From the NCBI GenBank assembly GCA_002633005.1, contig NMRA01000268.1:515087-542479 (forward strand): a stretch of DNA of 27,393 nucleotides, given 5' to 3'. This document shows positions 9,949 through 20,681 of this stretch, piece after piece; position 1 is the stretch's first letter, and each line of letters opens with the position of its first letter. The position numbers and the translations under genes are program-made. Under the pieces are notes generated by a model. It ran no database searches, was not told the DNA's origin, and was given only the letters and a program-made list of their open reading frames with translations. Source of the DNA: Phoronis australis (taxonomy: Eukaryota; Phoronida; Phoronidae).

Positions 9949-10605
9949 GGCACGGCGACCTCTTTCCATTTTCGGACGAATTTGACGTACTCCGCGCCAC
10001 CTAACGGTAATTTTTATTATTCTCGAGTACGTTTTTTTTGCCGCAGCCTCTTTTTCCAACTAACCGCTCTAAGCATCACCATCATAGAAATTTACTGGCA
10101 TGTTCATGCAGAAGAAACCGCTGCTGATTTCCTTACGTGTCCGACTCCTATGCCAACCTCTGGTGGCATTTTATGCATCCGCGGCTGTATATCCTTAACC
10201 CCTTGATGGATGAGTGTTTTCCAATTAAGGTGACAAAGGATCACGACGACGTTTGGCTGTATCTGACTACGTCAGCGCTGCCTTATTTTTTACGTTTGCC
10301 TCAATATCTTCAGACGTCATTGACGCATTTTTGTGAAAATTGGAAAATTTGTTTCTATGGTAGTGGCGACAACATCTTTTCATTTCAGACAAGTTCGACG
10401 TATTCTGCGCCACCTAGTAGACTCTTTCATCACTTTCAAGCTTTTGTCTTCCGCCACTCTATCTACAAAACGGGATGATCATGACCTTTTGACAGATGTG
10501 TCGCTGCCAAGATCATATACGACTGACGTTGATTTTCGAACGGCTGGGACTTCTGTGACGCCACCTAGTGGCACATTATGCATCTGCAGCTGTATCTACT
10601 GAAAT
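9949..10605. repeat. Diverged tandem duplication, ~410-bp unit
   Basis: Blocks from the first unit recur in order 408-413 bp downstream. They are GGCGAC (9954 and 10365), GACGTAYTCYGCGCCACCTA (9984 and 10397), and a ~45-base block with TGGCATTTTATGCATCCGC (10159) matching TGGCACATTATGCATCTGC (10569). Divergence is high, so the event is old. Short open frames across it are by-products. It is probably an old repeat family present as two copies. Confidence 0.6.
10560..10571 (-). promoter_or_regulatory. CTCF-core-like motif
   Basis: Read on the minus strand, CCACTAGGTGGC fits the bilaterian CTCF core CCANNAGRKGGC. It lies in the second unit of the intronic duplication, and the equivalent site in the first unit is degraded. 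One 12-base match can arise by chance, so this is only a candidate. Confidence 0.2.
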
Positions 10606-13600
10606 CGTTGCGGAATCTTTGTGATGTAATCGTAGGGGCATTTTAATGGAAGCCAGCCTAGTACATGTTGTTGATTAATCAGAACGGATGACATACGCCA
10701 TGCTCATCATTGTTTTCATTGTCCAAGTAAAGTTGTTCTTCACACAACAATTCATTTTAGCCCTTGTCATTTGGACGAATGACCACGTTAGATCGGATAA
10801 GGACGTCCCTAAATTTTAGGGATTACTATATTACCACGACTTTCTCCACGCCTCACTTAATTCCCCAAGCAGACGACTTTATCAGTGCGTTGGGTAGTTC
10901 GGCGACTCCAACCGGAGATTCTGGTGTTCTCACCAATCGCCAGCAAAATGGGGAATCTTGACCAAGCACCTTGACCTACATTGCAGTTCGCCACGACTTA
11001 GATTTTAATTTACTTTAGCGTGAGCGGCCACAGTCGATCGTCCGCTCTCTGAACAGTAGAAAACTCGAAGTCTCAGATGAATGCACATTGACTGTGCACT
11101 CTACTCGAACAATCAATCAAATGGTGGAACAGAGGACATAGATGCGACAGGTATTCTCTCGTTGATGCTCTCATGCTATATTAAGCGACCTTAGACACGG
11201 CGATCATCGGGATTGTTCGGCTTTGGGAACTTACTTCGGATTTAGGGCGCTCCCAATAAGGACCGAGTGTAGGACCTCTTCATGCAACAGTCCTTAAACA
11301 AAATCCTAATAGAGACTTCCCTAACTAGTTTGGGGACTTAGTTAAGTTCCTAATTAGGGACTGTTTCACCGGTCAAAGATGTCTATGGATCCTCCATTGT
11401 TGACCATCTATTTCTGAATTCTTTAAATATTTGTTTCGGAATAGTAGTACGATTGTGTTTCAATAAAGTTGACTTCAGAGGTTTACCATTGAGGTGTTAC
11501 TTATACAAATAGAATATTAAGAGACACATGTTGATTAGCTTTTGAACTGGTTCACTTCTACATCTGTTTCTAAATAAAACCTTTCTGTGTCGGTAGCCAT
11601 GTAGGTCGTCTTAAAATAGTTTACACCTTTTCAATTTCTCAACTTGTGATTTGCTGAAGTGGCAGCACACGATGCCGCCTCTTATTGGTTGTTATAATAA
11701 GATGGCATGGAAGTCTGTTTTTTACAGATTTTGTGCGACTTAAAATTTAAGGATTTCTTTATATCAAATGCTTTTTAAGAAACACCCTGAGTGGAATTAA
11801 AACATCGTTTCCCTGCAATTTGGTTATGATAATTATGTTTACATTATCATTCTCGCATTCGGCAAGGTGCCAGTTTGTAAAATAATGTCTAAAATTGACA
11901 ATTTTTATCTCTACCGGTGGTATTTTCTTTTACGTTTTAGGTAACAACGTAAGGTCTTTGGTATAACTACATTTTTATTATTTACAGGGCATCCAGTTGA
12001 TATTTTTAGGTACTGATAATAATTTTGGTTTGTTAGTTTTGCCTCCATAAATAATGGTGTTGTCAATTGCACTGAATTTAGCGCCATTAAAACCGATACG
12101 AAATGGCTATTCCGCACAATTCGGGTGCAGTAAGTTTAATAAGATAGCCAATAAACATGTTTGGACATTTTAAGCTGTAAAATTCGGGACTTTTATTGGT
12201 TCAGCAAAGTTGCCACTGGTATTAACATATCAATACTTTGAAACTTCGAGTGAAATTAAAAATACAAGCACTAACGATATCTGCGAAATTCAGTTTGAAG
12301 GTGTAGCATGGGGAAAAGCACGCAGTTTATCAAAATGTCGCAAATTTTTCGCATGTACAATGTGTACCACAAACAGAAAGTTGCTTTTTCAAGATGTGAC
12401 GGACCAACGTATGGTCGTGTACAGATAAGTTGTCTTGCTTCGGATGTAGAAGTATACCCTGATCTAGAGAGTGATATTATGGGATATGGCATTGGTAAGG
12501 CTTGTAACGAAGTGAGTGATGGCAGATAAGGTTATTTTCTTTGAAGAAATTTAAACTTCGAACCATGAAAAGAAACAACAGAAAGTCTACGTTGACTCAA
12601 ACATAACCCGTTCCTTTATGAATATGAGTTGATAGCTATACCGTTTAGTACCCACATGCTTTTTCAATATGGAAACTTGTTCCCTCACACTCAAGAGGGT
12701 TCACTTGCAACATCTAGCCACATTTCTAAAGAAAATACTTGACCACATGGTTTCTAACAATGAGCTATAAAATTTATCTCATTGGTTCTAAGACCCGAGT
12801 GGTTGCATGCTCTGTTATGAAACTTTTGCGACAACTCGGTAGATGATGACAGCTTAATTCACAGCAGCAAACTTTGTTCTGAAATTCAGTTTGCTGATAT
12901 TAAAGTACATAAAACTTGTAACGGAATGAAACCATTCCGATAATTTGTAGTGACACCTCTTGAAAGAAGAACAATTGATTGAAGAATCGGGGTGAAAAGA
13001 AACTGGCCAATAGGTGACGCAACATTTTATGGCGCCTAAAGCCGACGCACGAATTCGCATCACAACGTAAGCAGCAGAAGAACGCTAGAACTCCAATTTT
13101 TCCAACATCGGCAAATAATTTAGTTCATGTAATTTGTGTCCCATGCATGCAGTTGTGTCCTCTATATACATGTTATCTGCCTCCCGTTCAGTAACGCTAG
13201 GTCGGATTGACCTCGCTAAAAAGCAAGACTTCGTGACATATTGCCGTGTATTTTAAAAGTGAACATTAGATTTTGGCCAGATTTTAGTTAGGTCCTAGCC
13301 TAGGTCCTAGCGCTGCTGAACGCACAACTGGTTTATTACCCAATATGCATCTGTTGTTCCTGTTTGTCTGTTCTGTTCCTAGTCATGTGTATGCTCAACT
13401 AAAGTCTCTGAACTCGAGCTCTCAACTTTATCCGAAATCTACGTAGTTTACTCAAGGAAAAGTAGTTTTTCATGACACTAATTTTGTGTGTGTCAGATTT
13501 TATTTGGCCAATTTTTACCCACATCCGTCGGCACAAAGCAACAGCGTTTACACCAAGACTAAGGTTATGTGTGCTTTCTTTCAAACCGGTTTCTGGTTTT

Positions 13601-14404
13601 AGTTTCTAAAGCCAAGAATTCCAAACTGGGCCCAGATTCATTAGATTTGCCATGTCCAAATAGTCCAAACGGATTTTCCTGTTGGCTTTAACAGCGCCGA
13701 ACTTCAACATGACGCCAAAAATGAAAACCACACCCTACGTAATATGTCAGCAAACGCCAAGACAAGTCTAGAGTTACTGTTAACGCTTGAAAATATCTAT
13801 TAGCTGTCCTGACCATAAAAGTGTAGTTATACCAATGAACTTGTATTTGCCGCAGATACTAGGCGAAAAATTACAACTGACGGGTGAAATTAGTACATTT
13901 TTGACATTATTTTGTAAATTGATACTTAAACGTTGACGAACGTTCAAAATCACAATTTATACATGATTACCATAAACAAATAGTGCGGAAACGACACCTC
14001 AGTCAATTTTGTTTCTGGACCACTCTGCTCATGTTTTGTACAGTAGCCCGATTTTGATGATTTTCACACCCTTATTGTGCATAATGACGTCACAACGGAC
14101 GCCCAATTTAAAACGAAGTTGTTCCCTGACATGGTCTCAGGATGAAAAGACTGAAGTTACAACCCATGGTCTCAAATGTTGAACCATTTTGGACGCCACC
14201 TTCAGTTTTGGCAATTTTGCATAGACAAGAAGAATCGGCGTTTTGTCTCTGGGTGTATACAGACTCCAGTGTCATGTATAATTCTTTAAAATCCAAGGAT
14301 CACTATAGATTCGTAATTTGACAAATTTCTTGTCTCTTGATCACATGGCTCTGTCTTAGGTAATTTTAGTAGCGCAGTTTTCGTAAATTAAAAATGCCTG
14401 ATAT

Positions 14405-14423
14405 GAATACATTCTATTATTAG
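14405..14423 (+). other. Splice acceptor, receptor intron
   Basis: The sequence before the exon ends TTCTATTATTAG. The pyrimidine tract is weak, but the AG at 14422-14423 is the site that restores the frame and completes the F-x-C motif of an LDLa repeat. Confidence 0.8.
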
Positions 14424-16683
14424 GTGCGATGACGGTGAACGCATCTCCATATCATCTTTCTGCGACTTCATCAAAGACTGCAAAGACGGAAGTGACGAAA
14501 GTAACTGCACGTTCCCATCCTGCTCCGCGGATGAATTTACGTGTGAATCTGGCCAATGCATCCCGGAAAGCCGATCCTGTGATTTCAAGAGTGATTGTTT
14601 CGATGGATCTGACGAAACCGAAAGTAATTGTCGATGGATAAAGAACTGTGAACAATTGAAGGGGTTCCGCTGTTTTTCTGGAGACTGTATTGCCCTTAAC
14701 TTGAAACACAATTTGAGGAACGATTGTCCTGGGCAGGTCCAAGAGGATGAGCTATTCTCGAAAGTAGACTATGCACGAGGGTCGTACATTCCAATACTTA
14801 CTCGATATGGTGTTCCGCAAGTTGAAATCAATTTGCGACCTTTCTGCTTATCTACCCACAACCACGTGCGTTGCAAGACAAATAACCCATCCTGCTTTAA
14901 TAGGGGTCAAAGCTGCATATACGACGGGGCTTTGGGATGTGGAGACAAAAGCCATCTTAAAAATTGTGAACAATTTCAGTGTATGGGGTTTTTCAAGTGT
15001 CCGTCAGGTTATTGCATCCCAAAACACAGGGTGTGTGATGGTACGTGGGACTGTACTGGGGGGAGTGATGAAAGCGCGTGTTCGAGTTATACCTGCCTAG
15101 GTGACTTTATGTGTCGTGGTGAAGCTAGATGTTTGAAGCAGTCTCAGGTTTGCGATGGTGTTGTTGATTGTAAGCATTCAAAAGACGATGAAATGTTTTG
15201 CGACTTAAAAACTCCCTGTCCAAGTGGTTGCAAATGTTTGGGTTATATCCTAATCTGTGAAAATTCCTCTCTCACGGAAGTTCCAAGTGGTTTCAAAAAC
15301 ATGAGAGCGATCTTACTTTCTGGAAACGAACTGTCAATCAACAGCTCTACATTCAATAATTACTCATTTTTAGGGAGGTTGGACTTATCAAAGAATAAGA
15401 TTTCAGCACTTCCGTCGTACACATTTAGTTATTTGCTAAATTTGTTCGAATTGATACTGAGAGGAAATATGTTGACCTCATTGAATTCAAATACTTTCGA
15501 AGGCCTGTCACTGAAATTATTAGATCTACAAATGAATAACCTTAAAACAATTGCAATTGATGCATTCAATGGTCTGAGAAGAGTTGGTGTTCTTAATTTA
15601 CAAGACAACAACGAGTTTCTTTTCATTCATAAAGATACCTTACAAAAGCTGAAGCTGTCCACATTACTGACAGACAATTTTAGATTCTGTTGTCCAGTTA
15701 ATAGCTCTGTTACCTGCAAACCAGAAAAGAACCCGTTTTCTTCTTGTTCTGACATGATTGCAAACAATTTCCTTCGAGTCTCGTTGTGGGTTCTTGGAAT
15801 TATCGCTTTTATCGGCAATTTATTTGTTTTCATTTGGAGGTTAAAAACTGATAGAGACAGAGCAAATTCTATCTTTCTCATAAATCTTGCGCTTTCCGAC
15901 TTTTTAATGAGTATCTACATGCTTTTAATTGCTTCTGTGGATGCATATTTTATGTTAATGGGCGAGTACTATTTGCGAGACCCCTCGTGGCGAAACAGCA
16001 CGCTATGTCGGATTGCTGGAGTCACATCTTTTGTAGCCTCAGAAATGTCTGTTTACATACTAACCATCATAACCATCGATCGTGTCATCGCGACGGTGTT
16101 CGTTTTCAAGATTCGACCTGTCACCAAGCGCATTGGCGTCATCTTGATGGTGATTGGTTGGCTCACGTGGCTAGCGATAGCGACGCTTCCCTTTTACGCT
16201 CTGGGGAACGGAGACACTAGACGCAATATGAGCTTCTATGGTGGGACCTCAGTTTGCTTACCCTTCACTCTTTCAACTGATTTCAATTTGATATCTGTTT
16301 CTGTTTTCATCATTTTTAACTTTGTGGCGTTTCTTGTAATATTATTGGGCTATTTATTATTGTATATTCATGTTCGGAGTAGCGCCAAGAAGACTGGGAG
16401 AGCGTCAGTTCACCAAGATATCGAACTCGCGAAGAAGCTAAGCCTCATAATCTTTTCTGACTTCTGCTGCTGGTTACCTATAATGGTTGCTGGTTTATTA
16501 AGTATTACTGGCCATCAGATATCTCCAGAGTTCTCAGCATGGGTGGCGGTGTTCATTATGCCTTTAAACTCCGCACTGAATCCCTACATTTACACTTTAT
16601 CGACTTTTAAATGTGGTCGTGCAAAACGAGGTAAGAAACAGAATCAACGGACATATGTTGGACATTGCTGCATTCAGATGTAG
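14424..16683 (+). CDS. Exon 2: LDLa repeats, LRR block and 7TM core of a GRL101/relaxin-receptor-like GPCR
   Basis: This exon encodes residues 1141 (last base) to 1893 and stops at TAG 16681-16683. The first ATG-independent coding begins at 14425 (CDDGERISIS). LDLa-type repeats lie at about 1142-1164, 1174-1210, 1216-1240 (degraded), 1327-1360 (CDGTWDC...GSDESAC) and 1364-1402. Before the last two is the cysteine-rich CF..SCIYDG..HLKNC linker typical of GRL101-like receptors. An LRR N-cap (CPSGCKC, from 1406) and about five LRRs follow, then the hinge with FCC (1562-1564) and FSSCSDM. Seven helices run from about 1591. Class A marks are a TM3/ECL2 cysteine pair, DRV in place of DRY at 1693-1695, CWLP at 1823-1826 and NPYIY at 1860-1864. 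It should signal at the plasma membrane through G proteins; ligand unknown. The tail is short and ends GHCCIQM. A strong GTAAGA donor at 16631 may give a different tail. Confidence 0.93.
16631..16636 (+). other. Possible alternative splice donor in the receptor C-tail
   Basis: CGAG|GTAAGA fits the donor consensus well and falls in the cytoplasmic tail after CGRAKR. If used, the last 16 residues and the stop in this exon would be replaced by a downstream exon. I could not identify that exon in the following sequence, so I keep read-through as the default. Confidence 0.3.
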
Positions 16684-17235
16684 GCTATCTAATTACAAAC
16701 TGAGATAACTTTGGAATGAGGAAATCAACAAGCATGTCAACTTATCGAAACATTCCCTGAATCTCCTCCTTTCACCTTTGATAATTTAATGTTTAAATGG
16801 GTGTCCTTTGGAGATCGATTGCAATTTTCAAATACAACGCGACTAAAAACTCCTATACTTTGGCTATACTGTCAGAAAAAATAATCAAACATGAAAGTAA
16901 AGATATCTTCTTTTGTCGAGTTATCCTTATTTAAAATCTGCCTCATAACTTTGAGAATCCCTGATACATGTGTAATTACACAGTTTGTTGCGCATACGAA
17001 GCAGCTTTAACAAATGTCAATCGTGCTTCCAATTGGCCACATTTCTGTAACTGAAAACTAAAATCGAATTTTGCCTTTTAATCACGGTCTCACGATAGTC
17101 ATTACCTTATCAACATTCAGTCTATTTAGGTTGCCAACAACAACATCGAAACCATGAGCAATTCAACTTCGAAGAAAACTCTTCAGATCTAATTGAGGTT
17201 GACCAACCCTATAATTGCGAATTGAAAATGTGGTA
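16684..17235 (+). other. Receptor 3' flank / probable 3' UTR
   Basis: No coding sequence seen. There is no AATAAA within the first 500 bases. The first AATAAA that I find downstream is at 17649-17654, beyond the tandem array, and another is at 18279-18284. The transcript end is therefore unresolved. Confidence 0.4.
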
Positions 17236-17633
17236 TTTAAAACGCCTATCAGCATCAAATTCCTATAACGCACAGCCTTGCGCGTTATAGGAATCTCGAT
17301 TTTTAACGAAATTTCCTTCAAATAATCTTTAAAACGCCTCTCAGCTACAGATTCCTATAACGCGCTGCCTTGCGCGATATAGAAATCTCGATTTTTAACA
17401 AATTTTCCCTCAAATAATCTTTAAAACGCCTATCTGCATCAGATTCCTATAACGTGCAGCCTTGCGCAATACAAGAATCTCGATTTTTAACGAATTTTCC
17501 CTCAGATAATCTTTAAAACGCCTCTCAGCTACAGATTCCTATAACCCGCAATCTTGCGCAATATAGGAATCTCGATTTTTGAACGACATTTCCGTAAAAG
17601 AGTCTTTAAAACGCCTATCAGCTACAGATTCCC
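17236..17633. repeat. 92-bp tandem repeat array with internal hairpins
   Basis: There are four full units and a partial fifth. The phase marker AACGCC starts at 17241, 17333, 17425, 17517 and 17610, giving periods of 92, 92, 92 and 93. Each full unit holds an inverted repeat. In unit 1 the arms are perfect: ATTCCTATAACGC (17259-17271) and GCGTTATAGGAAT (17282-17294) around a 10-base loop. Units 2-4 keep the hairpin imperfectly, each followed by TCTCGATTTTT. Units 1 and 3 share a GCATCA variant, while units 2 and 4 share CTCTCAGCTACA, which points to a 184-bp higher-order unit. It is satellite-like and starts about 550 bp after the receptor stop. Confidence 0.92.
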
Positions 17634-17910
17634 ATTTGAGTCCGAGCAAATAAACAAGACGAGAGAAAACAGAAACTAAAATTATTTCTCTGAAGTCATG
17701 TACAGTAAACCGTTTGTGTTTGCGAACAGTCGTTCACAATGGGCAACTACGATCGACCCAATTACGTGAATTTTTTTGAAATAATTACTGTACAGATAAC
17801 TAAAACAACCCATTTGTTTTGTACAGGAAACAAATTTAGCACTACAGTAAAAGAAATTCGGCGAAAATTCAGTTTACTTACCCCATACCACGCTTCTGCC
17901 GTTGATCCAC

Positions 17911-17940
17911 AAACGGGCGGCCCGTTTGCGGATGACGTCA
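17911..17940. promoter_or_regulatory. Palindrome plus CRE-like octamer
   Basis: AAACGGGC (17911-17918) and GCCCGTTT (17920-17927) form a perfect 8-bp palindrome with a one-base centre. Five bases later lies TGACGTCA (17933-17940), the full CRE/ATF octamer. No transcript start can be assigned nearby, so a regulatory role is only possible. Confidence 0.25.
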
Positions 17941-19325
17941 TGAACACACAGTTTGCTTACGTCCTCCCTTTATCGCGCAAGTCAACATAACGCGCAGAAC
18001 ATTTGCACGCATTGAGTTGCCGGCTCATTCGGCAAGATCAGATGAACGTGGTATTGTTTCTTTGAGAAATCAACATTGACAGCTAAACAGCGGTGAAATT
18101 AAGCTTTAAGTTCTAACATGCTTCTTACAAGGTATGATGTTTCACAGATGTCCTGTTAAATGAATTAAGAATGTTGTCATTTTGTAATTACACACAGAGG
18201 GTTTACTTTATTTTGACTGAAGCGAGACGTGTGGTGTTTTTCATAACTGATTTGATGAAAATGCGTGTATTTTATATCAATAAAAGTTAAATGGTGGTCA
18301 GCAATGTTGTTATTCCATAATGTTGCATTCCACTGGTAACTTAATATATTACTTAAACAATGGTACTGTAAGTACCATCGTTCATAAATCCATCATGGAT
18401 TCAGTACACGTGCCAGCTCAGCTATAGCACCAATCTTCGATAGACATGAATAACATCTCAGCAAAAACTTTCATTTCATTCTTGGACAAACAGTACGGTG
18501 GACTTTTTATTTGTTTGAGCCTTCTGAACATACGTTTGAGATTAACAAGTGATGACTTGGGACCAGTCTTCAGTCCACCATCGCATCGAAAGCTACATAG
18601 GCACCAGTAGCTGCGCCTACCCATACACGGGGGAACGCGACACATGGGCTACTGAAACTAACATGTGGTGACAAGTATACTTTAGGCCTACAGGTCTGAT
18701 ACAGTGAGGAACACCAGTCATTTTTCCTTAAGCCTAGACATCATCTCTAATCTGAGGGAGGAGCAAGGTGACTCCGATTTTACAACAGTAGATCGCCCGA
18801 AGCTTTTTTTACCCCTTTAACCTCCATTTTGTAAGCAGTTGATTGATAGCCAACGATTTAGTTATCAGTGTAAAAATTCGTGTTCGGTAAACGGGTCTAA
18901 TCAATTCAATTTACAGGTAGTCATTTCTATTGATTCTAATTTTGCTGACACTGGAAATAGCTGCATGGGCTATCCCGACGATGGCACTGAAAATAACAAA
19001 GGTAGTCTGTCAGTTTGCGTTGGCAGCTATGACAAATCACCGTAATATATAAAATGCTTCATGCAAACTACGTTCTGTATGTCAGTTTGTGTTAAGGTAT
19101 AGTGGAGATATAAGTTTACACAGTTTTCAACTTTCACAACTGTTGACGTACGACTTTCGCGAACAGTTAGTAGTGTATGATTGCGTGCTTCGCCTGTAAT
19201 GTATGCCGATTTTTCTCGATGGCGTGCGTAATCTAGTGTTTTCCCAGAGTTTCTCAAGACATTCAAGAATAATTTCAAGACCGCCCCTTAACTCGGACCA
19301 ACTGCAGAACTAATTCCGAAAACAA

Positions 19326-19380
19326 GCGTATGCGCCTAAGTTATGCAATTAGGCTCAGCGTCACTATTAGGCGCATGCGC
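19326..19380. repeat. Inverted repeat with 14-bp arms
   Basis: GCGTATGCGCCTAA (19326-19339) faces TTAGGCGCATGCGC (19367-19380), with 13 of 14 bases pairing and a 27-base loop. A second TTAGGC lies inside the loop at 19349-19354 and could pair with the left arm instead. Confidence 0.7.
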
Positions 19381-20069
19381 TCCATTGCAGGGTAAAACGA
19401 TAACTTTCTTGGGAAAAGGTGGCGTTTCTGGTCGGAACAAAGCCCTACAAAAGGTAAGGACACCGTTTTCACGAAAGATCCGTTCAAATTGGCACGTTTT
19501 CCCGAACCCTCTCTCTAAATAGGTGGGAGTGCTAATTTGTCCATGGGCACCCGTCAAAAATATAGTCTTGTACTTACTTGCCCATTTGTTAAGACTCTTT
19601 TTCAGCTTAACTGAAAACCTTACGCTTCAAGAAGAGATACCATTGAAAATGAGTACATGTTTTGCCGGTTTTAAAACGTAGAAATTATCAAAACTCGCTG
19701 TAGATTTAGTAGATTTGAAAAAACCTTTTTTATTGAATTTTAGGCTGTCAAGAGGTGAATTCTTTCATAGGGAAGCTGAAATCTTTTCTTAGGGAATCTA
19801 GTCGTAAAAATTTCCCCTTCTGAGCGGTACGCCCCTCATACTTCTACGGTAGTATCTCCCGGCGAGTTTTATCAGTAGTTAAATTCAGAACTGTGTTTTG
19901 AATGCTGGGGGTATCACCTTTCAAATCGGAATAAAAATTTTCACTGCCATAATAACTTAAATTTCAATGCTCATTTGGGATTGAAGGATGAACTGCAATT
20001 GAATTGAAGCAGTCAAACTTCGATTATGATTTTCTAAAATTTTTTCATTGACTCGTAAATGTGTTGGAT

Positions 20070-20120
20070 ATGCGTAGCGACAACGGAAATGGCGTCCCAA
20101 TGGCTAAGGAGTATGTAGAG
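20070..20120 (+). CDS. Candidate short first coding exon
   Basis: An ATG at 20070 opens 17 codons (MRSDNGNGVPMAKEYVE) that run straight into a consensus donor GAG|GTAAGT at 20121. The shape fits a first exon ending in phase 0. I could not find a matching downstream exon, and the peptide is too short to assign. A second ATG at 20089, with better Kozak context, reads only nine codons before a stop in another frame. Treat it as a candidate only; chance occurrence of a good donor is realistic. Confidence 0.2.
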
Positions 20121-20646
20121 GTAAGTGGTTCACTTTGGTTTTTAATTTCTCCGGACACTACCACTAGATGCAGAAATTTAATACTCAACTTTCTTAATTA
20201 AACGAGGGTGTCGATGCCATAGTTGGTTATTAATTGCTTGAGACCATTTTGCAAGCTCAAAAAATCACTTCTAGTCAGGAATAAGCGACTAGTTAAGACG
20301 AATTGTATTGCGGTATGTGGTCTAGATAAAAAATAGTTTCTTCGACGGAAGGCGAGTTGGGTTTGCAGCCGTTTTCCAAAAATCAATTTTTGATTTAAAT
20401 CACTTACTCAAATATAAATCAGCCCATCTTATTCCTTACAATAAACGTCGTCCTTTTTGAGTGGCGTACTTTGTAGTACTGTTTCAACCCTGTTACCAGA
20501 TCTACGGTCAAATACGTTGTCAGATAGTGACCTGCAATTTGGATATTTAGGACAAAAATGAAAGGGAGATAATTTCAGTTACGGACAGTTTATTTATATC
20601 CAGTGTACAGGGGTGGCACTGAGTCAGTGAAACTGAAGATGACTGC

Positions 20647-20681
<35 letters not shown>

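Larger units (their letters stand above)
9255..14423 (+). other. Intron of the receptor gene, 5169 bp
   Basis: The intron runs from a GTAAGT donor to a TATTATTAG acceptor. I found no further coding exon: exon 1 and exon 2 join in frame inside one LDLa repeat, so nothing is missing between them. Contents that I can name are a short hairpin at 9712-9736, a diverged ~410-bp tandem duplication (about 9949-10605), and small AT-rich palindromes such as TCCCTAAATTTTAGGGA near 10806. The rest (10606-14400) shows short frames on both strands that match nothing I know. Confidence 0.8.
17634..20069. other. gene-free stretch with small palindromes
   Basis: I see no recognisable gene. Short frames at 17739-17990 (plus), 18418-18645 (minus), 19027-19278 (minus) and 19336-19557 (minus) match no family I know. 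Small structures are listed separately. A perfect 8-bp inverted repeat (ATGGTACT/AGTACCAT) sits at 18360-18378. Confidence 0.5.

Noticed and set aside
9599-10602. Cluster of overlapping plus-strand frames in the intron
   Set aside because: They overlap an old tandem duplication and switch frame between copies, so they are not coding.
14656-14658. Separate receptor gene starting at 14656
   Set aside because: This codon is TTG, and in-frame LDLa coding continues upstream to a splice acceptor at 14423 that joins exon 1 in phase.
17236-17633. CRISPR-like array
   Set aside because: Units are tandem and similar throughout, without unique spacers, and the genome is eukaryotic; it is a satellite-type repeat.
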